From NCBI GenBank assembly GCA_024663395.1, contig JANFAH010000001.1, forward strand, positions 1,674,001-1,738,000: a stretch of 64,000 bases of DNA, in the 5' to 3' direction. Under the pieces are notes generated by a model. It worked only from the letters and a program-made list of their open reading frames with translations, was not told where the DNA came from and did no database searches. This DNA is from Pisolithus tinctorius (taxonomy: Eukaryota > Basidiomycota > Agaricomycetes > Boletales > Pisolithaceae). The position numbers and the translations under genes are program-made. Shown one piece after another: positions 22,140 through 32,802 of this stretch (position 1 is the first letter of the stretch; the number at the start of each line of letters is the position of its first letter).

Positions 22140-22600
22140 GTGGTAAGGTCACATGACAACAGATCACATGATAGGGGGTCACATGTTTGTGGTCACATGA
22201 CCGATGATATAATGGTCACGTGACCTGAAGGTGACCTGGGTGTGACACCATCTCGGTCACGTGATCTCTGCACCACAATCCATGGTCACATGATAACCCG
22301 CCGCAGAGTCAGCAGGGTTCGGTCATGTGACAGTAGTCACGTGATGTGGTACCTTAGGTCACAGTAAAGGTCTATCATGTGACAAGACTCACGTGATCTG
22401 GCGCCCTGGGTCACGGCAAAAAGGTGTCATGTGACTTCCATCATGTGATCTGGAGCTTCGGCTCACTGCAAAGGTTTGTCACATGACCTGAATCATGTGA
22501 TCTGGAGCCTCGGCTCACCACAAAGGTCTGTCACGTGCTCCAAATGGTCACGTGGTGACACGTATCTTGGGTCACGTGATATCACGTGACTGTAGTCACT
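22140..22600. repeat. TCACGTGA-rich block, left arm
   Basis: About nineteen occurrences of TCACGTGA or its one-transition forms TCACATGA and TCATGTGA in 460 bp, spaced roughly 15-40 bp. The core CACGTG is the E-box bound by bHLH factors such as Cbf1 and Pho4 in yeast; whether anything binds here is unknown. Mirrored at 23750-24160. Confidence 0.8.
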
Positions 22601-22842
22601 TTGTTTTCAACACTATAAACCTCGCACATGACTAAGCTGCCCCTGAGTGCATGCTTCCCCATATTGTGGCTGTGCTGCAACATTACTCATGTCACCACAC
22701 ATTCAATTCTCCATGTATTGGTCTGTACTTTGGTGGGTTGGCCAGTCTATAGAGTATCTACACCATGTCCAAAAATCAACCAATCAACCTTTCTAGTTAA
22801 TGATTGATAACAGGAATGAAAAATGCCAGAAAACATCACACC

Positions 22843-23019
22843 ATGTCTACCTCCACCTATGTACAGGGTTTCAGGGCAGTCCATTGGGAATTGAGTGAAC
22901 AGGAAGCCAATTACACATCCCAGATGCATGGGAAAACCCCCAACAGCGCAAATAAAATAGTGGAGATTTCAAAAACATATCAAAAACATTTCATTGCTGA
23001 CTGCCCAGTGGGGCTATGA
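22843..23019 (+). other. small mirrored reading frame, left arm copy
   Basis: A 59-codon frame starting MSTSTYVQGFRAVHWELSE and ending before the palindrome centre. The right arm has the same frame on the minus strand (23463-23287) with an extra stretch in front. No domain recognised. It may be a remnant of an element gene, since it is the only non-repetitive coding-like sequence in the arms. Confidence 0.3.
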
Positions 23020-23113
23020 CTACTAAAATTGAGGTGTGGCATCAGGAGGCATGCCCCATCATACTGACACCATGTGCCTTGCTGTAACATCCCCTCAGTG
23101 TCAGAAATGCGAA

Positions 23114-23190
23114 ATGGTCCAATGGTACACTTTGTGATGATCATCAGACAGCTATAAATCACTAGTAGACTTGTTCACCAGATGTGCCCA
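23114..23190. other. spacer at the centre of the palindrome
   Basis: 77 bp between TCAGAAATGCGAA and its inverse TTCGCATTTCTGA. It includes TGATGATCATCA, itself palindromic. Confidence 0.75.
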
Positions 23191-23749
23191 TTCGCATTTC
23201 TGACACTTGGATGGGCTGCTACACCAAGGCACATGGTGTCAGAATGATGGGGCATGCCTCCTGATGCCACACCTCCATTTTAGTAGTCATAGCCCTGCTG
23301 GGTAGTCAGCAATGAAATGTTTTTGATATGTTTTTGAAATCTCCACTATTTTATTCGTGCTGTTTGGGGTTTTCCCACGCATCTGGGATGTGTAATTGGC
23401 TTCCTGTTCACTCAATTCCCAATGGACTGCCCTGAAACCCTGTACATAGGTGGAAGTAGACATGGCAAATGCAGCCAATGTATTAAATATGGCAACCACC
23501 CAGTGAGGGAGACATGGTGTGATGGTTTCTGGCATTTTTCATTCCTGTTATCACTCATCAACTAGAAAGGTTGATTGGTTGATTTTTGGACATGGAGTAG
23601 ATACTCTATAGACCGGCCAACCCACCAAAGTACAGACCAATAGATGGAGAGGTGAATGTGTGGTGACATGATTAATGTTGCAGCACAGCCACAATATGGG
23701 GAAGCATGCACTCAGGGGCAGCTTCATCACGTGCGAGGTTTATAGTGTT

Positions 23750-24160
23750 GAAAACGAAGTGACTACAGTCATGTGATATCACGTGACCCAAGATACACGT
23801 CACCACGTGACCATTTGGAGCATGTGACAGACCTTTGTGGTGAGCCGAAGCACCGGATCACATGATTGCAGTCACGTGACACATCTTTGCCATGACCCGG
23901 AGCGCCGGATCATGTGAGGGACCTTTGTGCTGACCAAAGGCACGAGATCACATGACTAATGTCACATGACCAAGCCCCGGCTGACTCCGCAGCAGGTTTT
24001 CACGTGACCCCGGGTTGCAGTGCCAGTGTCACGTGACCATATATCACGTGACTGAGATGCCATCACCTCAGGCACCTTCCAGTCATGTGAAAATTAGGTC
24101 ATCGGTCATGTGACTAAAATCACGTGACCCCATATCATGTGATCTGCTGTCATGTGACCT
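23750..24160. repeat. TCACGTGA-rich block, right arm
   Basis: Inverted counterpart of 22140-22600, with the same motif and different CpG-transition variants at individual positions. Confidence 0.78.
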
Positions 24161-24457
24161 TACCACTACCTCTTGACACTACACTTTTCATAGTCAGTGG
24201 TAGTCAAAAATGTGCACTACAAACGTGAAGCATAGTCTACACTACACAACACTAATGACAACTGCTACTTGTAATAATACTGCATTAATACCACAGGGAA
24301 TGACAATGGAGTGATATGGTCATAATGAAAGTTGTAGCCCCTGATTGTGCAATCATGACAGTATGCTTATCTTATCAGAAAGTGGAAAATTGCATGAGAA
24401 AAACACAGAATACTAAGAAAAACACAAGTGTATACACAAAATGTCACTGGACCTGAA

Positions 24458-25075
24458 TGTCAATTAGGATTGGAGAATCCCCAGGAGCCATGGAGAATCT
24501 CCATCATGCCATGGAGAATCCCCTCCAGGCCATGGATAATCTCCAAGATGACATGGTGAATCTCCATCATGACATGGAGAATCCCCAGGTGCAATGGAGA
24601 ATCCCCAGCCAGCCATGGAGAATCTCCATTGTGACATGGAGAATCCCCAGGGGCCATGGAGAATCTCCAACATGACATGGAGAATCCCCAGCAGGCCATG
24701 GAGAATCCCCAGGGGCCATGGAGATTCTCCAACATGACATGGAGAATCCCCAGCCAGCCATGGAGAATCCCCAGCATGCCATGGAGAATCCCCAGGGGCC
24801 ATGGAGAATCTCCAACATGACATGGAGAATCCCCAGGTGACATGGAGAATCTCCAACAAGACATGGAGAATCTCCATCATGATATGGAGAATCCCCAGCC
24901 AGCCATGGAGAATCCCCAGCATGCCATGGAGAATCCCCAGGGGCCACAGAGAATCCCCATCATGATATGGAGAATCCCCAGGAGCCATGGAGAATCCCCA
25001 GCACACCATGGAGAATCTCCAACATGAGATGGAGAACCCCCAGCCAGGCATGGAGAATCCCCAGTGGGCTGCATC
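24458..25075. repeat. 21-bp minisatellite, right arm (expanded)
   Basis: About 29 units of the form ATGGAGAATCCCCAGCATGCC with variants. It is the reverse complement of the short array in the left arm and explains most of the arm length difference. Confidence 0.85.
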
Positions 25076-25290
25076 AGGAAAACAAAACTTTTTCTAAGTG
25101 GTCTAATAGTCTACACTGCATCTATTGATGTCTTGATATTTGCAGCACTTTAGTGCTCATTGTCTAACATCATCTAATTCATGCTGTCTTACTGACACAC
25201 TTTTTTTTCTGTGGTCCTAATGTGGTCTGTATGTGACTTATTGATATCTTCATGCCCACTATATTACTGTAACTCTTGGTTCATAGTACT

Positions 25291-25962
25291 TTTCGCGACC
25301 ATGCATTTACTCTAAGTCCCTACTCACTCCACACCCTACTCCACTGCTCATTCACACTCTCTGCACCAACTCTGCCTGCACTCTACCATTTATGAGTCTC
25401 CTCCACTCTGCCTTCTGTTGGACTTGTACCAGTCTCTCATCAGACCATGCAGGCCATCCTTGTGCACCACATGGTCCATCATCTGGATTGTTTCCTTTTT
25501 GGCTTGTTCTGTGTTACCTGTCATATGTTCTCCATCTTCCCTTCATTCATCATCCAGAAAGTTGTTACTTGAAAACTTATGAGTCTCCATATGTCAGTCC
25601 TGATTCCAGTTACTGCACCTCCATAGCAGCATAAATGCATGTACAGTACTCCACTGTTCTTCAGTATGAATATCACCAAAGTTCCTACTCCATCTCTCTC
25701 CATCTTCTGTCTGTCAGAGTTATCTCCAAACATCTGTCTGGTCTCTTCCTCTGAAATATGAGGGCTGACATCATGCAAGGGGGTAGTGCACAAGCTAAAC
25801 CTGACACCACCCTCACTCTGCTCCATTTCTGCCTCAGCTGACTTTGTCCCTGCCAATCCTCCACTAGTCAGAGTTCCATTCATCTGTGTCAGACTTGCTT
25901 CCACACCTCTCTCCAGACCTGGTTAAGCATCAGAGTTGATTGGAGTAGGCTCAGACTTGACA
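25291..25962 (-). mobile_element. solo LTR in right arm, mirror of the left one
   Basis: Ends CAGACTTGACA; the start is mutated (TTTCGCGACCATGC for the expected TGTCACAACCATGC). Flanked by GTACT at 25286-25290 and 25963-25967, the complement of the AGTAC duplication of the left-arm copy. This is the same insertion carried to both arms by the inverted duplication. Confidence 0.87.
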
Positions 25963-26104
25963 GTACTCTATAGAACCATATGTGTCTTGCTTAATTCACT
26001 TGCTCTATATGTTCCTTGGCATCCATTCCACTTATACATCTACCTTTCTGAGATAAGTTGTGATTAGAACAGTTAGAACAACCACTGTTTTCCTGATGCA
26101 TGGA

Positions 26105-26515
26105 GAATCCCCACCAGGACATGGCCTGGTGAAGTGGGTCTATTTAGCCTGGGGAAAACCCAGGTTCACCCTGGAAAGGGGTCTATTTAGCCTATGGGAA
26201 GCCCATGTTCTGCCTGGAAAGCAGGTCTATTTACCCTGGGGAAAACCCAGGTCAGCCTAGAATGTAGGTCTATTTAGCCTGGGGAAAGCCCAGGTTCACC
26301 CTGGAGAGCAGGTCTATTTAGCCTGGGAAATCCCAGGTTCACCTGGAAAGCAGGTCTATTTAGCCTGGGGAAAGCCCAGGTTCACCTGGAAAGCAGGTCT
26401 ATTTAGCCTGGGGAACACCCAGGATCAGCCTGGAAAGCAGGTCTATTTAACCTGGGGAAAGCCCAGGATCAACCTGGAAAGGGGGTCTATTTAGCCTGGA
26501 GAAAGTCCAACTTGG
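26105..26515. repeat. ~44-bp minisatellite, right arm
   Basis: Inverted counterpart of 20150-20575 with unit TCTATTTAGCCTGGGGAAA. Confidence 0.85.
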
Positions 26516-26732
26516 ACCCCAGCTACCCTTTCATTTGATGTATAATATATATATATATATTATGGAGAAAATGTTTTCTCCAACCATACCAAATTGCTGC
26601 CCTGGAGAATCTCCAGGAATGGTGGTGGAGCCCCAAAAGTTGGGAATTCCCAACAAAATGACACCTATTAGGTTAATACTTATATCAAAATCTCCAGACC
26701 TAATAGGTCTCCAAGGGGGGTTGACTGAAGTG

Positions 26733-27330
26733 GACAGGAGGCACTAATAAAAAGCACCAGGCATGTCCATTCTCTACAGGGGACCTTGTATACATCTTTA
26801 CAAAGAATATCAGTCTGTCAAAGGGGACATCACAAAAACTAGTGCTGAAATTTATTGGACCCTACTGAATCTTGGACAACTTCGGTAATAATTCCTATTG
26901 CATTGCACTGCCCAATAATCTAAAGCAAAGAGGCATTCATGATGTGTTTCATGCATCACTGCTGAGAATACACATACCTAACAATGACCGAAAGTTCCCT
27001 GGCCAGATGGATGATCAGGTCCCAGAACTTGGAGGAACAAACCATGAGTGGGCCATTGATCGAATTCTAAGACACCACAGCAACTACTCAGATGCCAAAT
27101 TTGAGGTTCAGTGGACAGCAGGAGATTGAATGTGGTTACCATATGATGAGATTGTGCATCTAACAGCACTTACCGATTATTTCGAGGCCATTGGGGTTGA
27201 TGGGATTGAGAAATTGAGGGACACAGGTGACAGGGGTTCGTCAGATGACAACTCCCAGGTGTTCGTAGGACACTTGGCACTGCATATCTGTGGGACCCAT
27301 TTAAGCCACCCTTGTCCCAATTGTAAAACT
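26733..27330 (+). pseudogene. gypsy integrase C-terminal region and chromodomain
   Basis: Begins with the GACAGGA duplication, then TNKKHQACPFSTGDLVYIFT and KLVLKFIGPY*ILDNFG, where TGA replaces Arg. GIHDVFHASLLRIHIPN is the usual gypsy motif before the chromodomain. The chromodomain is EWAIDRILRHHSNYSDAKFE followed by VQWTAGD*MWLPYDEI (about 27048-27150), again with TGA for Arg. Chromodomains guide integration to marked chromatin in this clade. The frame ends near 27330. Confidence 0.88.
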
Positions 27331-27579
27331 TGACCCACATACCAGAATCCCCCTCTGGCCAAATCATCACAACCTCAAAACCACCACACCAACACCAGCA
27401 CTCAACCTCACCCACACCACCACACTTGTCTTCCCAATCATCGCACTTGTCCTTGTCAACCCTTGTGCTTGCCCCAAATTCACCCTTGTCATGCAGGTCC
27501 TCGTGCTAATCATCATACTGGCCCACACAGAACCCATACCTGCCACAACTACTGTCATACACCAAGTTGCTATCACCAG

Positions 27580-28293
27580 TGTCAAGTCCAGGCCTACTCT
27601 GACCAACTCCGATGCTAAAGAAGGTCCAGAGGGTGGTTCGGAAGCAAGTCCGACAGGAAAGAACAGAACTCTGACTAGCAGAGTGTTGGCAGGAACGAAG
27701 ACCGCTGAGACAACAGCAGAGCGGAATGAGGGCATCGGGTTTAGCTTGTGCGCTACCCCCTTGCATGATCTCAACCCTCGTATTTCGGAGGGAGAGTACA
27801 GATGGAGTGTCAGAGGTAACTCCGACAGGCAGAAGATGGAGAAAGTGGGAGTAGGAACTTAGTTGATATTCATACTGAAGAACAGTGGAGTACAGTACAT
27901 GCTTTTATACTGCTACAGAGGTACAGTAATTGGAATCGGAACTGACATACGGAGACTCATAAATTTTCAAGTAAAATTTCCTGGATGACAAATGAAGGGT
28001 AGATGGAGGACATACGAATGGGTAACACAGAACATCCAGAAAAGGAAACAGTCCAGGCACTGGACCATGCAGTGAGCACACTGCAGAGTACCTGACTGCA
28101 AAGGTAGTCACATGACCCCTCAGAGAATGGACCACTCAGTCTGGTAGGAGAGCAACACAAGTCCAACAGCAGTTGGAGCAGAGATGGTTCACAACCAACA
28201 GAAGTTGGGCAGAGTTGGTGCAGAGTGAGCAGATGACTGGCAGAAAAGGTTGCGGAGTGAGCAAAGACTTATGACAAATGCACGGTTATGACA
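27580..28293 (+). mobile_element. 714-bp solo LTR
   Basis: TGTCAAGTCCAGG...CGGTTATGACA with a perfect ACCAG duplication (27575-27579 and 28294-28298). It matches the arm LTRs and 55410-56213. It splits the gypsy 3' region. Confidence 0.93.
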
Positions 28294-29456
28294 ACCAGAG
28301 ATTCAGCAATAGATGCCCAAACTCAAATAACTATTGGCGTCACACCCAATCTTGCTGCAGGAGCTACAACCCTTCTCACCATCAGAACAAGCAAACTTGT
28401 CGGTCATATACTCCCCCTTTGATATCCCAACCCTCGAGACTGCATGACTTAAGCCCTGACTCTGTAGAGAAACTCCACTGCACACTCTTCAATATCATTA
28501 GCAACCTCCAGAATCTAGCTATCAACCCCTTACCTGATGCGAGACAACACTGTGCAGGTAACATGTCAGATGTTGATGGAGATAATTCAATTGAGTGGGC
28601 TAACCCTGATTTCTTTGTCATCTGGGGCAACCCTAGATCAGGGAACCCAGAGGATTGCATCCTGGCCCATCATGAGCAAGTTTGCTCCTACTTCCAATAT
28701 GATAAAGCCTTGTGTCATAAAACAGGAGACCCCCTCAACATACCTGCTGGATACCTTCAGTTTAGAGAGGCCTACAACCGCAATGCTACCACACAGTCAT
28801 GCTTTGCATACTACAAGCCAGGAGATAATGCTCATATAGTCATCATGGGCCCAGCTCCAACTAAGAAGGAGGTTTTGGGAACAGATGTGGACCTGCATAG
28901 TAAGGAAGAGAGGGAGGGAGGACAAGTACTTAATGGTGCTGAGATGGAGAGGCTCAATAGTATGCTCTGGGATGCAGCAGAGCAGCTCAAGTGACAACAC
29001 AAGCAATTCCAATGAGGGTACCAGGATTGCCATGGTCACAGAGAGGACAATTGTCATGCTATGGGGCCCCTGGGCAACTGCCCTAGTTCCTTGACATTCG
29101 AGGATCGTCATGCTGAGAAGTCCAACTCGAGTAAGCAATGGGAGACCACTAGGGCTAGAAGGTTCCAAGAAAGTTCCCAGACACATACCCACTCCCACAT
29201 GCCTACCCCCATCACTAGCTCTTCAGCCATTACCTTGGATGTGACCTCACCCTATAGCACTCTCAATGATTCCCTTGGGTTTCAGACTCACGATCCCTCT
29301 AACATCATGGTCAGCTCAGTAGGCATCGACGTCACCATTGATGGACTTGAGGAAGGATACAAGGAAGGGTATGATGGAATAGCTGATGCAGAAGGCAAGG
29401 ATGACATGATGGAACAAGGCGACAATGCAGAGAATGCCAGAGGTGTTGCTGAGTAA
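28294..29456 (+). pseudogene. extra 3' reading frame of the gypsy element
   Basis: Lies after the chromodomain and before the polypurine tract, where some gypsy elements carry an env-like or accessory gene. It opens inside ATRDS-type sequence after the LTR and includes LHDLSPDSVEKLHCTLFNII, WANPDFFVIWGNP, AHHEQVCSYFQYDKA and GYLQFREAYNRNATTQS. It stops at about 28992 (TGA after EQLK), then a shifted continuation runs to 29456, rich in Ser, Thr, Glu and Gly. No transmembrane segment or signal peptide is evident, so it is not an obvious envelope. I recall related frames in other basidiomycete gypsy elements but cannot name a function. Confidence 0.6.
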
Positions 29457-29493
29457 GCACTCACTTCACAAAGGAAGGGTACTTTGTACCCTG

Positions 29494-29503
29494 GAGGGGG
29501 GAA
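29494..29503 (+). promoter_or_regulatory. polypurine tract of gypsy element
   Basis: GAGGGGGGAA directly before the TG of the 3' LTR, the priming site for plus-strand DNA synthesis. Confidence 0.85.
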
Positions 29504-29791
29504 TGTAAGGATTCAGTCCAATGCTGTCAACCGTATGGTTAGATGTTGCTTTCTTTATGACAGATCTATTTGGTTTCTCAATTATCTATTTGATCCTACT
29601 TAACCCATACTGATACTCTGACATATTTCATGCCTAGCCTCTACCCTATAAAATAGGCCTTGTAGCATACTGTATGGGGACTTCTTTTTCTACCTCAAAA
29701 TAAGACACCATTGTCTGGAAAGCCGAGTAGACTGAAGAATCCTTCTCATTGTGCCGCCATTAAAAGTACTGCACTTCTTATCAGTGTTACA
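29504..29791 (+). repeat. gypsy 3' LTR
   Basis: 288 bp, TGTAAGGATTCAGTCC...ATCAGTGTTACA, with TATAAAA near 29647. Complete, unlike the 5' copy. The base following is the start of CpG-rich, non-repetitive DNA. Confidence 0.93.
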
Positions 29792-30109
29792 ACTAGCCAT
29801 ATAGAAGAATGATGCAGATGTTCCAATCTCGACGCGCAGTGCCTCTACAGTAGGGACGCACGCACTTCGATCCAGACTAAAAGAGCCAAACTTCTTGAGA
29901 AGCAAATATTCATCCACAGTGCAACATCAATTCCAACGTAATCGGCTGAACTTAGGCAACATATCAAAGAATCTTGGATCGGCGCGATGCGGAAGGGCAG
30001 AGGTATTGTTTTTTATCCTAATACTACTGTATGCGTCTCTGTGATCAATGGTATGAATGGACACTGCGGTACGGTCCTGGAGAAGCTGCTCGAAGACGAC
30101 CGATGAAAA

Positions 30110-32703
30110 CCCAAGACCGTCAACGAAGACAATGTTTGGTAATGAAGGCTTCTGCGTAGATCTCAGTCCCATCATCTCAGTGGACATGCTTGAAGATGGG
30201 GATTAACGCCCGACGCCCAGAAATGGCATGCTGGGACGTACGTGATGGTTCAAACAGCAGATAAGGGAGTAGGACTTGTGGACTTCGATCATAACCGGCT
30301 GTGTGAGAAGTCCGCGAAGTGTATGCTGATTCGTGACATGTAACTCTAAACTGATTGTGATGCACGAGCAGAATCATGACATGGATGCTGGCGAACCGAG
30401 TAAAGCTTTCGAACTGGTTATCACAGAACAGGATCCCAGATAATCCTCAAGCATTGCGGTGCGATGACTCCAACTCATCACGATTCTGATCGGAAGGGGA
30501 GGGCTGCAACTAATTCCCACACTATGAGGATTTTGATGATGTATTGATGGATCAGAATGTCTTGAAGCCAGTACCATACCCGGAGTCAAGAGCACCTCTG
30601 AAACTTCTTCGCACCGTTCGCTAGAATTCAAAGGCCCTCGTATATATGCAGTGTATGCGTACGACTGCGGAGAGGGCGTACCTAGAGCAGACGAGGGCCC
30701 CGGATCGGCGTAGTGCGTTGCGGTGAACCGGTGGGTAAAGAAATCAAGATGGACGTATCACTCGAAGTTCCTTGGCAGCTGATGGCATGGATAGTTTAGA
30801 GACATCTCAAGTGATATCTGATTTCCGAGAGAGGGGAGTCGCCCTCATCTTCGCGGATGATCGGGCTCACGGTGTATGCGTACAAGTGCTGTAGGATACT
30901 TTCGGAGAATCGTTGAATGCAGGTTAGGAGAGTACTGGATATGCTGCTCAATCTGGTGGTTGGGCTGCTAGATGCACTTGGTTGAGGTAAATGTACGAAA
31001 GTGGCAATGCGGATGGTCGAGAGCGCTTCCTCGCGGGACTACTGCAGAACATCGTGTTTTCGTAACTGAAGGGTACCTATCGACGTTGTCAGTAGAAATC
31101 GCATGGTCTCGCGAGAGTCATTAGATCGTCTGTCAAAGGTGACCTTTACGTGGGGTAAGATGGCGAAGGATGATAGAGAAAGACGTTCGCTTACGTGTCG
31201 AATTACACCGTGTCCGTGTGTTGGGAATGGATATGCGTATCCCGTGACTTGTCCTGTGCCCTCAGACAGACACGATGTGAACGTGTGATGAACCGCTTGC
31301 TATACTATACCATCATATTTTCAATACTGGCACAAGCACAGAGACAAGCGGTGGAGTAGTGGGAGAGAGGCTCGCGGGCAATGAACTGAGCTCGATGCAA
31401 GCTGTAGGATAGCCTGTCCAACTGAACATGTGCCTGTCCGTGTCTACCTTCGTCTGACTGAGCCGTGCGACCAATACACTCTTGCAATGCGTGGTTCACC
31501 ATTCTTACTAAAAGGCCCCCTGAAAAATGCGACTCGCTGTGCGTCCGTGACAGAGTCTACTCATTCCTGTCGGTTGCAAGGTAGAGAGACAGTCGTACCA
31601 AGTGGACACGTACCATGTCGGTGAATTTCCACATCGGTAGTAAAGACTCTCCGTTGTACCTTACGACATAGACAGACCCGTCCTACGCGAATGTGATAAA
31701 CTGGCCCGCCCCAGTGAGTCCGACGTCTTGGATATGTGTGTAGTTTACACGTGGTAAAATCCGGCCCTGACCTTTTAGTCCTTGGGTGAGCACCGCTGCT
31801 CTAATTGAGGTCGACTCCAGCCACGCCGAACAGAGTGCCTGTGTGATTTCTGCAGTCATGGGCACGTCAAGGAGAACGAAACCGAGCATGGCCGTTGGAA
31901 GGTTTCCAGGGATGTTGAGAGATGCAATGGTGGACCCGTTGTCTATGGATAGTGGTGACGTGGAGAGTATATGCGGCCTTGGACTTGGCGAGACCGATGG
32001 CATAGACAGTGTCTGACGTAGTACGAATGTGGGAGTACACCACAAGCGACCTATCCTAGTATCAGCGCGTCGCCGTAAAGAGGGAAACTGGGCAAACCTA
32101 TTGTCTGGGGAGTTCCATGTCCGCGCAATATCGCCAGACTAACCGTCTATGCGACTGACCATGCGGCCATTGATGAGCGCAAACTCCCCTCGACCGAAAC
32201 TCGTTCTGTTGTGACCGCTGTGTGTTATACTTCGTGTGTTTCAGCGCGAGCTGGGCTGTGGAGGCGACGCTCGAGAAGGTGGCCTGTGGATGTGTTATAC
32301 GTGCGTAGAGTAGATCCACCAAGCCCAGACAATAACACGACGTCTACAACGGGTGTCTAGTATATGGTAAAACGCTAGACGGCAAAGACACGTACTTGAG
32401 TCGTCGTACACGTCGAATGCCATGATGGGGTCGTCGTCGTGGTGGATGCTGCTCCATGCTTTCAGCAAGTTAGAACTTCCACACTGAACAATACACTGCC
32501 CCCATGCCCACCTAATGATCCGTCTGTAGCATTGAGTGCAGCGAAGACCTTGCTGGCTGTGGCTGTGAGAATGAGGCGCCATGAAAGTTGGTTTTGAGTG
32601 GAACTCCGACGAGTCTGGAGTGCCAGTCGACCACGCAGACGTCCGATTCGTGTATTGCCCAGCTCGCCGCTTCCAACAACAGCGATGCGACGAGCAGCCT
32701 CAA
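30110..32703 (-). pseudogene. EMC1: EMC1 pseudogene, copy A
   Basis: EMC1 is the large beta-propeller subunit of the ER membrane complex, which inserts tail-anchored and multipass proteins. The start MRLLVASLLLEAASWA at 32703 is a signal peptide, followed by HESDVCVVDWHSRLVGVP, then the segments DDDPIMAFDVYDDS, an intron starting GTACGTGT, SGLGGSTLRTY and TGHLLE. Further regions are WLESTSIRAAVL (about 31820), DVGLTGAGQFI and VRYNGESLLPMWKFTDMV (about 31700-31610), and LLTTSIGTLQLRKHDVLQ*SREEALS (about 31100-31000, TAG for Trp). Frameshifts and stops are frequent. Introns are kept, so it is a DNA-level copy, not a retrocopy. Similarity below about 30640 is weak and the 3' limit is uncertain. 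Confidence 0.72.
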
Positions 32704-32802
32704 GTGTAGCGTTTGGAAGTACCAGTGAGGATTAGGAATTGATTAGGGACTGACCACTGGGACTCAGACAACTGCGACGACGACGACCTACGACCCCGAC
32801 AA

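Larger units (their letters stand above)
19895..26732. mobile_element. 6.8-kb palindromic (foldback) element
   Basis: Two inverted arms, 19895-23113 and 23191-26732, are separated by a 77-bp spacer. Ends are CACTTCAGTCAACCCCCC on the left and its inverse on the right. A 7-bp duplication, GACAGGA, flanks it (19888-19894 and 26733-26739), and the gypsy integrase reads across when it is removed. No transposase is recognisable. Each arm contains in order a terminal stem (CCTATTAGGT), a ~44-bp minisatellite, a solo LTR, a 21-bp minisatellite, a TCACGTGA-rich block and a small reading frame. It would be moved in trans by an unknown enzyme, or may have arisen by inverted duplication of a non-coding element. 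Confidence 0.88.
8633..29791 (+). mobile_element. Ty3/gypsy retrotransposon, decayed, with five nested insertions
   Basis: Order on the plus strand: 5' LTR remnant, gag, zinc knuckle, protease, reverse transcriptase, RNase H, integrase, chromodomain, an extra 3' frame, polypurine tract, 3' LTR. This is chromovirus-type gypsy order. Insertions within it are at 9441-9690, 15105-16970, 17179-19032, 19895-26732 and 27580-28293. Removing them leaves about 9.7-9.9 kb. The first ~133 bp of the 5' LTR are missing, replaced by the copia element. In-frame stops are nearly all TGA at Arg positions. Confidence 0.93.

Noticed and set aside
24464..25051. 195-codon minus-strand frame in the palindrome right arm
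   Set aside because: It is the same 21-bp repeat effect; the left arm lacks the length.
20150..25075. GGGGATTCTCC / GGGGATTCCCC motifs resembling kappaB sites
   Set aside because: They are simply the minisatellite unit; nothing links them to a Rel-like or velvet regulator.
28294..29456. Envelope gene of an errantivirus-like element
   Set aside because: No signal peptide, no transmembrane segment and no furin-like site are visible in the extra gypsy frame.
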